From Bacteroidales bacterium UBA4360 (GTDB lineage Bacteria; Bacteroidota; Bacteroidia; Bacteroidales; UBA932): a stretch of DNA of 64,000 nt. The translations under genes were made by a program, and so were the position numbers. Positions 34,876-43,384 of the stretch are shown here, piece after piece; within the stretch, counting starts at the first letter, position 1; the number at the start of each line of letters is the position of its first letter. Under the pieces are notes generated by a model. It was not told the origin of the DNA and ran no database searches. It saw nothing but the letters and a program-made list of their open reading frames with translations. The stretch covers positions 1 through 64,000 of the forward strand of contig DGSO01000032.1 in the NCBI GenBank assembly GCA_002393945.1. The letters are read 5' to 3'.

Positions 34876-35868
34876 ATGAGCCCGAAGGCGAACTTCTTGG
34901 AAATCAAAGAGTCGCTCCATCCGTACATAGAACGGGTGGAGCGCCTCATTGATACCTGTCTCGCAAGCGACATCCCCCTCCTTGACACGGTGAACCGTTC
35001 GCTCAGGGAGAGGACTGGGAAAATGCTGCGTCCCATGATTGCCCTTCTGGCGGCGGGGGCGGCAGGCGGCGTGAGCGAGGATTCAATCAGGTTCGCGGCG
35101 GCGGCAGAGCTCCTTCACAATGCCACGCTGCTTCATGACGACGTGGTTGACGGAGCTTCGGAGCGCCGCGGCACGCCCACCGTCTCCTCCATCCTCGGAG
35201 GCAGTGCGGCAGTGCTGGTGGGCGACTTCTGGCTGGTGAAATGCATGCAGGTGATACTGGCTTCCGAAGAGTACGGAGACAGGGTCCTGCGCATTTTCTC
35301 AAAGACCATATCGGACCTTGCTGAAGGCGAGATGCTCCAGCTCCAGAAGGCCTCCGAAGGGGACACCACCCAGGAGGACTATCTACGCATCATTTACAAC
35401 AAGACCGCCTCGCTTTTCGAGGCTGCAGCCCTCTCCGCCGCCGTTTCTGCCGATGCTCCCGGCCCCACGGTGACCATCCTCGGAGAGTTTGCGAAGAACC
35501 TTGGACTCGCGTTCCAGATAAAGGATGACATCATGGACTACAGCATCCCTGCCGACGGTTTCGGAAAGCCCGTCGGCCTGGATCTCCTGGAGCAGAAAAT
35601 AACCCAGCCCCTCCTTTGTGCCCTTGAAAGCGTGAGCGGGGAAGAGGCCATGGCGGTGAGGAAAAAGGTGGTGTCCATATCGGACAATCCAGCCCTTGCC
35701 GAAGAGGTCCGCGCCTTTGTCTTTGCCCATGACGGGGTTGCGAAAGCGGAGGCGGTGCTGGATTATTACATCGAAAAAGCAATCAAAACGCTTCAGCCCC
35801 TTCCAACTTCGGCAGAAAAATCGTATCTTGCAAAACTTTCCCTGTTTGTGGGGGCAAGAGACGTGTAA
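34876..35868 (+). CDS. Polyprenyl diphosphate synthase
   Basis: A 330-residue all-trans prenyl chain synthase that extends isoprenoid diphosphates, probably for the menaquinone side chain. The first aspartate-rich motif DDVVD follows LLHNATLLH near residue 83, and the second is KDDIMDY near residue 216, with GKMLRP before and GLAFQI just ahead of it. The residues before the first Asp motif, which set product length, do not allow a firm product call. It is 3 bases upstream of holB. Confidence 0.93.
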   Translation: MSPKANFLEIKESLHPYIERVERLIDTCLASDIPLLDTVNRSLRERTGKMLRPMIALLAAGAAGGVSEDSIRFAAAAELLHNATLLHDDVVDGASERRGTPTVSSILGGSAAVLVGDFWLVKCMQVILASEEYGDRVLRIFSKTISDLAEGEMLQLQKASEGDTTQEDYLRIIYNKTASLFEAAALSAAVSADAPGPTVTILGEFAKNLGLAFQIKDDIMDYSIPADGFGKPVGLDLLEQKITQPLLCALESVSGEEAMAVRKKVVSISDNPALAEEVRAFVFAHDGVAKAEAVLDYYIEKAIKTLQPLPTSAEKSYLAKLSLFVGARDV

Positions 35869-35871
35869 CCT

Positions 35872-36852
35872 ATGCTCGAAGTTTTCGGAAATACCGGCGT
35901 TGTGGCCGCGCTGCACTCTATGGCAGAGAGCGGGCGCATTCCGCATGCCATTCTCTTTCACGAGGATGACGGCGGCGGGGCTTTTCCCATCGTCCTCAAT
36001 TTCCTGGAAGAGGTGTACGGCGGTTCTCCAAGGGTGCAGAAGCTCATCCATGCCGATATCCACTTCGTCTTCCCGGTGGCCGGGGAGAAGAATCCCGTGT
36101 CGGCACAGTTTGCGGCGCCTTTCCGTGAGCTGCTGCTGGAGAATCCGTACTTCTTTGAGAGCGAGCTGTACAGCGCTATCGGCATAGAAGGGAAGCAGAG
36201 CGGCATTTCCGTGGCGGAGGCGCGGTCCATACTGGACAGGCTGTCGCTGTCGGCGGTGGAGGGCGGTTACAGGAGCGTGGTGGTGTACCTGCCGGAAAAG
36301 ATGAATGCGGCAAGTGCGAACGCCCTTCTGAAGATGGTGGAGGAGCCGCCGGAGAATACGCTGTTTCTCCTTATAACCCACGCGCCGGAAAAGGTGCTTG
36401 TGACCATCGCCTCCCGCTGCCTGCGGCTCAGGGTGGAACCCCTTTCGGAGGAAGTGAACGCCCGTGTCCATGCGAGCAGCGCCGCCCGCAATACGGCCCT
36501 TGCCGACAGCTTCCACGACCTTCTGTCGGCTGTTGTCTCGAAGGACCTCCTCGCCGCCCTGGAAGTAGGGGACTCCCTTGCCGACCTCAAAGACCGCGAA
36601 CAGCAGAAGGCCTTCTGCGCCGTGGCGTCGGAAAGCCTCCGGAAGATATTCCTCCTGCAGCAGAAAATGCCGCAGCTGGCGCATGCGGACGATGATTTTT
36701 ACGCGAAGATGGCGGCGTCTCTGCGTCCTGCCTTCCCGCGCCTTGCCCTTGCCTGCCTGGAAAGGGCCAGCACTCTCATAGAGCGCAATGTGAACCAGAA
36801 AATCCTGTTCACCGAAATGGTGACTCAAATATATTCTTATGGAACAAGATAA
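35872..36852 (+). CDS. holB: DNA polymerase III subunit delta prime
   Basis: A 326-residue clamp-loader subunit. The N-terminus keeps the AAA+ arrangement (FHEDDGGGAFPIVLNFLEEVYG), but no intact Walker A is seen, as expected for delta prime, which does not hydrolyse ATP. The conserved central stretch is present: VVVYLPEKMNAASANALLK, VEEPPENTLFLL, and IASRCLRLRV (the SRC motif). The C-terminal part is helical. Its last 14 bases overlap the start of ricT. Confidence 0.92.
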   Translation: MLEVFGNTGVVAALHSMAESGRIPHAILFHEDDGGGAFPIVLNFLEEVYGGSPRVQKLIHADIHFVFPVAGEKNPVSAQFAAPFRELLLENPYFFESELYSAIGIEGKQSGISVAEARSILDRLSLSAVEGGYRSVVVYLPEKMNAASANALLKMVEEPPENTLFLLITHAPEKVLVTIASRCLRLRVEPLSEEVNARVHASSAARNTALADSFHDLLSAVVSKDLLAALEVGDSLADLKDREQQKAFCAVASESLRKIFLLQQKMPQLAHADDDFYAKMAASLRPAFPRLALACLERASTLIERNVNQKILFTEMVTQIYSYGTR

Positions 36853-37993
36853 CGAAAACACCCGGTTTGACTGTTTCCGCGGCTGCACCGTGACCGTGGA
36901 CGAATCTACCGGCGAACGCGATATAAAATACCGTCCCGGCTGCTGCAAGCTGGAGGTCTACGATGTCCTCAAAGGCGTCTCCCAGGAGCAGTGGAACAAC
37001 TACTTCGAGGTGCGTTTCAAGAATACCAGGAAGGGTATTTACGAGAACGCTTCCGGCCAGAGCATCAAGATGGGAGACCTCGTCGTGGTTGAGGCCCAGA
37101 CCGGCCACGACCTTGGCATCGTCACGCTGGAAGGCCCCATTGTGGGCCGCCAGATGAAATGCCGCGGCATAGACCCCGAAACCCAGGAACTTAGGAAAAT
37201 CTACCGCAAGGCGCGTCCCTTCGACATCCAGCGCTGGCAGGACGCCATCGCCCGCGAGGAGGAGACCATGATCCGCGCCCGCGAACTGGCGGCGAACCTG
37301 GGCCTGGAGATGAAAATCGGCGACGTGGAATTCCAGGGAGACGGCACCAAGGCCATCTTCTACTACATTGCCGACGGCCGCGTGGACTTCCGCCAGCTTA
37401 TCAAGGACTTTGCCGAAGAGTTCCACATCCGCGTGGAGATGAAGCAGATCGGCGCCCGTCAGGAGGCCGGTCTCATCGGCGGTCTAGGCGTGTGCGGCCG
37501 CGAACTGTGCTGCGCCAACTATATAACTGAATTCAAGAGCATTGCAACGTCGGCGGCAAGAGTGCAGGACCTGTCCCTGAATCCTCAGAAGCTTGCCGGC
37601 CAGTGCGGAAAGCTCAAGTGCTGCCTCAATTACGAGGTCGCGGCCTATACAGACGCCCAGGCGCGCCTTCCGCGTGTTTCCGAACCGCTTGAATTCGAGG
37701 ACGGCCAGGCCTTCCTCGTAAAGACCGACATCCTTGCCCAGCGCCTCTTCTTCTCCTACGAAAAGGGCTCCCTGGTCAACATCTACCCCCTTTCTGCCGA
37801 TGAGGTCCGCGAGATTCAGGAAATGAACCGCCGCGGGGAGAAACCGGCTTCCCTCAAACAGGATATCGCCGCCGCTCCGGAGTTCGTCTCCGCCGTGGGT
37901 GACGATGCCATCAACCGCTTTGACCCGGAGAAGAAAAAGAAGCGCCGTGGGGGCGGGAAAAACCGCCGCGGCCGTAAGCAGAAAGGCGAATGA
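36839..37993 (+). CDS. ricT: PSP1-domain iron-sulfur protein RicT (YaaT)
   Basis: A 384-residue protein with a central PSP1 domain (residues 70-170, including GDLVVVEAQTGHDLGIVTLE) and paired cysteines CGRELCC near residue 222 and CGKLKCCLNYE near residue 258, which in RicT-type proteins help hold iron-sulfur clusters. In Firmicutes RicT acts in a complex affecting RNase Y and phosphorelay; in Bacteroidota its role is not defined. The tail is very basic (KKKKRRGGGKNRRGRKQKGE). It overlaps holB by 14 bases and gldH by 4, so translation is coupled along the cluster. Confidence 0.9.
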   Translation: MEQDNENTRFDCFRGCTVTVDESTGERDIKYRPGCCKLEVYDVLKGVSQEQWNNYFEVRFKNTRKGIYENASGQSIKMGDLVVVEAQTGHDLGIVTLEGPIVGRQMKCRGIDPETQELRKIYRKARPFDIQRWQDAIAREEETMIRARELAANLGLEMKIGDVEFQGDGTKAIFYYIADGRVDFRQLIKDFAEEFHIRVEMKQIGARQEAGLIGGLGVCGRELCCANYITEFKSIATSAARVQDLSLNPQKLAGQCGKLKCCLNYEVAAYTDAQARLPRVSEPLEFEDGQAFLVKTDILAQRLFFSYEKGSLVNIYPLSADEVREIQEMNRRGEKPASLKQDIAAAPEFVSAVGDDAINRFDPEKKKKRRGGGKNRRGRKQKGE

Positions 37994-38394
37994 AGCGCAT
38001 TCTACTGCCGATAATCCTCCTCCTTGCAGTCTCCTGCAGCGAGCCGCTCTCCTCGGAGTATTTCATCCGCGGGGAGGGGCCGTATGAGTTTGAGGTTCAG
38101 ATGAAGGATTCCCTGGCGGTTTACGATTTTGATTTTTTCACCCGGGTGGATGCCCGAAAGTGTCCCGGCGAGACCGCTCTCATGGTGCGTTGGGTTTCCC
38201 CGTCGGATTCCGTCTTCCGTGAGACGGTGTACCTGCCGCTTGAATGCGGGGATGTCTACGAGCCGTACCGCAAGGGCTGCGTGCCTGTTGAATATGGGAC
38301 TTGGAAATGCATTGTAGCCATTCCTGAGGCCGTTTCCATTGACGGTTTCAGGGGGCTTGGACTTGTTGTAAGGAGAGATTATGGGACACGGTAA
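37990..38394 (+). CDS. gldH: GldH-like lipoprotein
   Basis: A 134-residue lipoprotein (lipobox LAVSC, Cys16) that matches the short GldH family by position after ricT and by its end DGFRGLGLVVRRDYGTR, which resembles the family's closing GLKIE-type strand. GldH was named for gliding motility in Flavobacteria, but non-gliding Bacteroidales also carry it, so its role here is unknown. It overlaps ricT by 4 bases and trmB by 14. Divergence from better-known GldH proteins makes this a moderate call. Confidence 0.62.
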   Translation: MKRILLPIILLLAVSCSEPLSSEYFIRGEGPYEFEVQMKDSLAVYDFDFFTRVDARKCPGETALMVRWVSPSDSVFRETVYLPLECGDVYEPYRKGCVPVEYGTWKCIVAIPEAVSIDGFRGLGLVVRRDYGTR

Positions 38395-39277
38395 ACTCAA
38401 GAAATTCGCAGAGAACGAGACCTTCCGCTGCCTGCTTCAGCCGGCGGCCTCGGAGGTCCTTGTCAAGGGCTCGCGGGAGCTGGTTCTGAGCGACCACGCC
38501 ATCAAGGGCAACTGGGGAAGGGACATGTTCGGGAACGACAATCCCATAGTCCTGGAGCTTGGCTGCGGCGGGGGAGAGTACACGATAGCCCTTGCCGAGC
38601 GCAATCCTTCCGTGAACTACATAGGCGTAGACATCAAGGGTGCGAGGCTCTGGAAAGGCGCGAAGTATGCTACTGAGCATGCACTTCCCAACGTGGCTTT
38701 CCTTAGAACCCGCATCGAATTCATCACCGCCTTCTTTGCTCCTTCCGAAGTGTCGGAAATCTGGCTCACTTTCTCCGACCCTCAGCTCTCCGGAAGCGAG
38801 AACTCCCGCCTGTCTTCACCCATGTTCCTGGAGCGCTACCGTAGCTTCATGGTCCCCGGCGGCATCGTTCACCTCAAGACGGACTCCCGCTTCCTATACG
38901 AATACACGATGTCCGTGATAAGGGCTAATAATCTTGATGTAATAGCTTGCAGTACAAATGTTTATGGTGAGGGTATTCACTTCTGTGAACCGTCGCTCCG
39001 CGACCCCTCCCAAAGCAAGCTTTGGGCCCCTCCCTCTTACACGGCCGAGGGTGGCCATGGGTTCACAGAAGTGAATACCCTCACCGATATGGTTACAAGC
39101 GTGCAGACGTTTTATGAGAAGATGTTTCTGGAGATGGGGCTGCCGATAACGTATCTGGCATTTGTGATAGACCATGAGGGGCCGTTTGTGTATCCTGCAG
39201 ACTTCGACGCCGTTTTTTGGCGCGAGGCCGAGGGTCCCCGGCGATCATTTTCGCACCAGCCTGTTCCGAGGGTGTAG
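38381..39277 (+). CDS. trmB: tRNA (guanine-N7)-methyltransferase with a 40-codon palindromic insertion
   Basis: A 298-residue enzyme that makes m7G46 in tRNA. SAM motif I is VLELGCGGGEYT near residue 52, followed by NYIGVDIKGARLWKGA and the family motif IWLTFSDPQ near residue 126; HLKTDSRFLYEYT lies near residue 172. Residues 196-235 are foreign to the fold: they are encoded exactly by a 120-base element with inverted ends (38966-39085). Without it the protein would be 258 residues, near the usual size in Bacteroidales, and VQTFYEKMFLEMGLPITYLAF continues the normal sequence. Since the frame is kept, the enzyme may still be active. It starts inside the end of gldH. Confidence 0.93.
   Translation: MGHGKLKKFAENETFRCLLQPAASEVLVKGSRELVLSDHAIKGNWGRDMFGNDNPIVLELGCGGGEYTIALAERNPSVNYIGVDIKGARLWKGAKYATEHALPNVAFLRTRIEFITAFFAPSEVSEIWLTFSDPQLSGSENSRLSSPMFLERYRSFMVPGGIVHLKTDSRFLYEYTMSVIRANNLDVIACSTNVYGEGIHFCEPSLRDPSQSKLWAPPSYTAEGGHGFTEVNTLTDMVTSVQTFYEKMFLEMGLPITYLAFVIDHEGPFVYPADFDAVFWREAEGPRRSFSHQPVPRV
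38966..39085. mobile_element. 120-bp palindromic element inserted in frame in trmB
   Basis: Perfect 26-base inverted ends (38966-38991 and 39060-39085, starting GGTGAGGGTATTCAC) enclose a 68-base core with an inner palindrome CCCAAAGC-AA-GCTTTGGG at 39009-39026. It is 40 codons long with no stop in the trmB frame. It carries no gene of its own, so it must be mobilised by something else if it moves. No clear target-site duplication was seen. In design it recalls the palindromic elements found inside Rickettsia genes or REP/MITE-type repeats, but its sequence was not recognised as either. Confidence 0.85.
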
Positions 39278-39359
39278 TTAACCGAAATCATGTCCTTAGC
39301 ACTTCTATTTAGATTCACTCGTCTATTTACGACGAAAAGTATTAATTCCACTATCTGGC

Positions 39360-40855
39360 ATAAAAAAATTCCTTATTATCGGATTCTTTTGGGCGGCGCT
39401 CGCGCTGTCTGGTGTTTACGCGCAGACCTTCACGAATCCCGTCCTGGCCGGCGACCATCCCGATCCTACGATCGTACGCGACGGGGAGGACTACTATATG
39501 ACCCATTCCAGCATGGAGTATCAGCCCGGACTTACCGTATGGCACAGCCGGGACCTGGTGAACTGGGAACCCATCAGCTATGGTCTGAAAACATACCTCG
39601 GCAGCTTATGGGCCCCGACATCTGCAAGTATGGGGATACATACTACATCTATTTCACCGTGGCGACCAGGCCTCGTTCCAACTATGTGGTTTGGGCGAAA
39701 AGTCCGTATGGTCCGTGGAGCGATCCGATCGACCTCCATATCGGCCACATCGATCCTTCCCACGTGGTCGGCGAGGACGGCAGCCGGTGGCTGTTCATGA
39801 GCGGCGGTAAGCGGGCCCGTCTTTCGGACGACGGCCTGTCGGTCGTCCCAGGAACGGAAGAAGTCATCTATGGCGGCTGGCCTATTCCGGAAGGATGGAT
39901 CACGGATGGCTATGCGCTGGAAGGGCCGAAATTGCGGAGGATCGGACGCTACTATTACTATCTGAGCGCCGAAGGCGGTACAGCCGGTCCCCCTACGAGC
40001 CACATGGTGGTACAGGCCCGGTCGGAGAGCGTCAACGGCCCTTGGGAGAATGCACCTGACAATCCACTGATCCATACCTAGACGAACGAGGAACGCTGGT
40101 GGAGCAAGGGACACGGCTCCCTGATCGACACCCCGGACGGCCGATGGTTCATCGTCTACCACAGTTATGAAAACGGCTTCACCAACCTGGGAAGGCAGGT
40201 GTTGGTGGAGCCGCTTTACTTGGGCCGAGACGGCTGGTTCCACCGCTGCGACACCCTCGATGTGGCGAAGCCAATCGCCTGTCCCATTCCCGGGGAAACC
40301 TCCCCGAAGAAAGAGGACAAGTTGTCCTTGTTCCGCCTGGGGCTTGAATGGAGATTCTACAAGTCGTTCAGCCCGAAACGGATGAAGGCCGCCGACGGTA
40401 CGCTGACCCTACAGGCGCAAGGTATCGATCCGGCTTCCTCCTCCCCGCTGTTGTTCATCTCCGGCAGACACCGTTTTCAGATTGAGGCGGAAATCGAACT
40501 GTACGGGGACGTAACGGCGGGATTTGTTCTATTTTATAACGAAGAGTTCTTTCAGGGGGCCTGGTTCAACCGGCAGAACCGCTTCTTTTACCGCAAAGGG
40601 TCCCCGTTGCGTTCCGGGAAGCACGACACCGCTCATCTGTGGCTGCGTCTGCAGCAGGTCGACGGGACCGTAACCGGTTGGTGGAGTCTTGACGGAAAGG
40701 AGTGGAAACACGAGCGGTGGGGCCTGGACTGCTCTGGGTTTACCCAAAACACGCTCGGCGGATTCCAGAGCGTGCTGCCGGGACTCTTCGCCTTTGGAGA
40801 GGGGAATGCCGTATTCAAGAATTTCAAATACTTACCACTCAGCGACTCGATATAA
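39360..40855 (+). pseudogene. Decayed GH43 glycoside hydrolase gene
   Basis: A broken gene for an exported family-43 glycosidase. Reading from ATA 39360 (where ATG would be expected) gives a signal-like KKFLIIGFFWAALALSGVYAQ and then HPDPTIVRDGEDYYMTHSS with the first catalytic Asp. A base is missing near 39616, in the run GGGCCCCGAC: the frame shifts just after SLWAP and continues as DICKYGDTYYIYFT. HIDPSHV and YALEGPKLR supply the other two catalytic acids. A TAG at 40079-40081 then interrupts the frame, after which GHGSLIDTPDGRWFIVYHSYENG and a C-terminal beta-sandwich-like part run to 40855. Start loss, frameshift and stop together point to decay rather than a single sequencing error. The substrate was probably a plant xylan or arabinan; that is family knowledge, not seen. 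Confidence 0.82.
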
Positions 40856-40857
40856 AG

Positions 40858-40962
40858 ATGAAACGAATACTGACGGTGGTCCTGCTCCTCTTCGCGAGCC
40901 GCGCCGACGACGTCCAGACGAAGCTCGACTCTATCGCCGAGGCCGTCATGTTCGTGAAATAG
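40858..40962 (+). pseudogene. Orphan 34-codon signal-peptide fragment
   Basis: ATG 40858 opens a 34-residue product (MKRILTVVLLLFASRADDVQ...) that looks like the signal peptide and first residues of an exported enzyme, then stops at TAG 40960-40962. It is 2 bases after the GH43 remnant and just before the AT-rich island. The likely reading is the 5' stump of a former downstream gene in the same polysaccharide locus; a genuine short peptide is less likely. Confidence 0.45.
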
Positions 40963-40979
40963 TATCAGTTTCTGCATAC

Positions 40980-41018
40980 AAAAAGAGAGGTCGACTGTAG
41001 GGTTCGGCCTTTCTTTTT
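40980..41018 (+). terminator. Intrinsic terminator after the decayed GH43 region
   Basis: An A-rich 15-base left arm (AAAAAGAGAGGTCGA) pairs with TCGGCCTTTCTTTTT at 41004-41018 with two mismatched or wobble positions and a 9-base loop, ending in a T-run. The following 120 bases (41019-41134) hold no recognisable gene. Confidence 0.7.
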
Positions 41019-41134
41019 GGGGTTTTCTGAAGCGCTCTCAGTCACAAATAAGGTCACAAAGACCTTCGTCGTCTTGACCACAAACGCTTTTTCGGAAGAG
41101 AGATTCCTTCGCCTAAACAATCGATCGAGATTTA

Positions 41135-41166
41135 TTTGTCTGCTCCATAACTTTTTACTATATTTG
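41135..41166 (+). promoter_or_regulatory. Full Bacteroidota promoter for the C10 protease unit
   Basis: TTTG at 41135-41138, a 20-base spacer and TATATTTG at 41159-41166 match the -33/-7 consensus exactly. The protease ATG is 24 bases downstream. This is the best complete promoter in the window. Confidence 0.8.
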
Positions 41167-41190
41167 CTGTGGTATATATAACGAACTAAT

Positions 41191-42591
41191 ATGCGCCCTT
41201 ATCTTTTTATTTTTTTCTTATTGTTTGTTTCGTGTATATCACGTGGTTATTTGGACTCGGATATGCAGGAGTTTTCTATAGTTGGTGAAAGGAAGTCTTT
41301 GATTCGTGGCAACTTTGTTACTATTGAAGCAGTTAAGTCATTCGCCCGAAATCAATATGTTGACACAAAAACTGCAAATGGAGCCTTATCCATTGAGCCT
41401 TATGTCGGTCATACTGGTGATACATTGATGTATATTGTAAATTATGGCCCTGGTGACGGATGGAAGATTGTGTCTGCCGATGCAAGGACTCCCGCAATTA
41501 TTGCAGAAGGAGATACAGGCTTATTCTCTATGAATAGTGATGATTCTGGAATAGAAATATGGATGGATATTCTTTCCAATACTTTTCAGAGGATTATTTC
41601 TGCTCCAGATAGTTCCTTATCTTTTTCTGAGCGTGACATAATGTTGAATAAGGCCCAATGGACTGGTGAGCCGGTTATAATGGGTGGTCCGACATTATTG
41701 GAGGGACATTGGGAAGAGACTGTCGTTGATTCTGAAATTGAGTATATTGATTCTCTTGATCATTTTGTGCCAAAATGGCACCAAAGTATGCCTTATAACC
41801 AGTACTCACCGCTAAAAACAGATGGTTCGGGGAATAGAAAACCAGCTGGGTGTGTTGCGGTTGCAGGAGCTGAAGTTCTTTATTATTTGCATAACAAATT
41901 CGGCATCCCGAAGTTAATGTATACGCGTATGGAGCAATTAGGAGACACGCTAAGATTTTCACAGCCCGACAGTACTGTTTGGGCTACTATGAGCCCGAGA
42001 TGCCAAACAGGCCCATATAATAATCTGCCTGAGGCGCTTATGATTCGATATATAGGAGCTGTAATACAAACTGGTTACGAAAACGATTTTTCATGGGCGT
42101 TACCTATGTTTTTGCGGATAGGCATTTTCAATTCATACGGATATCCTTGTATAGTGAACGATTATGATGAGGAAATTGTGAAATCTTCTGTCCTGGATAG
42201 TTTACCCGTGATTGTCACAGCATCCGATCAACTAATTCCTGTAAATGGCAGGATACATAGTTTTGTCATAGATGGGTATAGGATTAAAAGAACAAAGATT
42301 ACGGTGTATCACCATTGGATTCCGGAGTTACCTCTTCCGGATATTCCATTGGGTGAAACAGATGCAACAAAGGCGCAAGTATACGCTGATTACTATTCTT
42401 ATTCTTATTCCGAACCGGAAATCAGCGATATCCTAATTAATTGGGGATGGAGTTCACAATGGAGTAGTAGCCCTACAAACAATGGTTGGTATTCTTTGAC
42501 TGCTGGCTGGGAGGTTTCAAATGGAGGGGTATACGATTATAATCATAACATCAAAATCATACACGACTTCAGTTTGGCAAACTATGAGTAG
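41191..42591 (+). CDS. C10 family (streptopain-like) cysteine protease, lipoprotein
   Basis: A 466-residue exported protein with lipobox FVSC (Cys15). Residues 40-165 resemble the SpeB-type propeptide (FVTIEAVKSFARNQ, YIVNYGPGDGWKIVSADAR). The protease domain begins near residue 195 with WHQSMPYNQYSP. Catalytic Cys221 lies in AGCVAVAGAEVLYYL and His356 in RIHSFVIDGYR, and ILINWGWSSQW (Asn417, Trp418) completes the site. All key residues are present, so it should be active after propeptide removal, at the cell surface. Base composition is far more AT-rich than the flanks. It shares 8 bases with the next gene. C10 proteases in Bacteroides and Prevotella degrade host or competitor proteins; the target here is unknown. 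Confidence 0.9.
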   Translation: MRPYLFIFFLLFVSCISRGYLDSDMQEFSIVGERKSLIRGNFVTIEAVKSFARNQYVDTKTANGALSIEPYVGHTGDTLMYIVNYGPGDGWKIVSADARTPAIIAEGDTGLFSMNSDDSGIEIWMDILSNTFQRIISAPDSSLSFSERDIMLNKAQWTGEPVIMGGPTLLEGHWEETVVDSEIEYIDSLDHFVPKWHQSMPYNQYSPLKTDGSGNRKPAGCVAVAGAEVLYYLHNKFGIPKLMYTRMEQLGDTLRFSQPDSTVWATMSPRCQTGPYNNLPEALMIRYIGAVIQTGYENDFSWALPMFLRIGIFNSYGYPCIVNDYDEEIVKSSVLDSLPVIVTASDQLIPVNGRIHSFVIDGYRIKRTKITVYHHWIPELPLPDIPLGETDATKAQVYADYYSYSYSEPEISDILINWGWSSQWSSSPTNNGWYSLTAGWEVSNGGVYDYNHNIKIIHDFSLANYE

Positions 42592-43378
42592 AATTATAAA
42601 TACCAGAATATTCTTCTTAATGTTGTATGCGTTTGCAGTAACGGGGTGCTTAGGGGCAAAGGATCCTGACCGTAATAAACCAGTTTTGTCATTTGCGGCA
42701 GGTGATTCTTTCAATGCGACTGGGCATCTGTGGTCTCACGTAGTCAACTCACAAACTGTACAGTTGACATTTGATATGTATATTGTTCCAGAGAAGTACA
42801 TATTGAATCGTAATCAGGCCGATAACGACAGAAACTATGACATTATGTGGCCATCTGACGAGATTTGGAATAGATATGGGGATAATGCATATGTTGTTAA
42901 ATCCGTGTATACAGACTGTGTGTATTTGTTGGAACAGTGGGCGCATAAAGACTTTGGGACAGAAACTTTTTATTCAACAGTTTTCAGGACAGGGGATTTT
43001 ACTATTATCGCTGACAAGGACTTCGGCGGAATTAGTGCTGGTGAAGATTTGTCGTCAATATTTGAATCAGATTTTGTGTTTCCAGATGTGAGCGATTTAA
43101 TAGAGAATTTGAGGCTGGAGTCACTCAACGACCTTATTAATACGGTTCCATCCAATTGTGTGTCTTGTTGCAGATTAAGTACTATCGGCCCGTCTGAATT
43201 GAATGAGCCTGTTACTTTTACGTTTAGGTTGCCTGTCAGGAAAGTGAAGCTTTTGAAGTGGATTTGTGATTTGTCGGAAAATCCTTCGGCAGTACCAGAC
43301 TATCTTGATGACCTGGTTACATGGAGTTTTACGGTTGGCAAATATAAGATTACAGGTCTGGCGGTGCATTTACTCTGA
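42584..43378 (+). CDS. Unknown lipoprotein, paralogue 1, coupled to the C10 protease
   Basis: A 264-residue lipoprotein (lipobox VTGC, Cys22). ATG 42584 overlaps the protease stop by 8 bases and gives the signal peptide; the open frame upstream is a shadow of the protease gene. No known family was recognised. Conserved with its neighbour: MWPSDEIWNRYGDNAYVVKS near residue 88, STVFRTGDFTIIADKDFGGI near 131, NCVSC, and FRLPVRKVKLLKWICD near the end. It is AT-rich like the protease. Translational coupling suggests a joint function: inhibitor, chaperone, or surface partner of the protease. That is inference. Confidence 0.82.
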   Translation: MSRIINTRIFFLMLYAFAVTGCLGAKDPDRNKPVLSFAAGDSFNATGHLWSHVVNSQTVQLTFDMYIVPEKYILNRNQADNDRNYDIMWPSDEIWNRYGDNAYVVKSVYTDCVYLLEQWAHKDFGTETFYSTVFRTGDFTIIADKDFGGISAGEDLSSIFESDFVFPDVSDLIENLRLESLNDLINTVPSNCVSCCRLSTIGPSELNEPVTFTFRLPVRKVKLLKWICDLSENPSAVPDYLDDLVTWSFTVGKYKITGLAVHLL

Positions 43379-43384
43379 CTCAAT

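Noticed and set aside
38894..39175. A minus-strand ORF across the palindromic element in trmB
   Set aside because: It is open only because the element is symmetric and stop-free on both strands; no start signals or homology support a gene.
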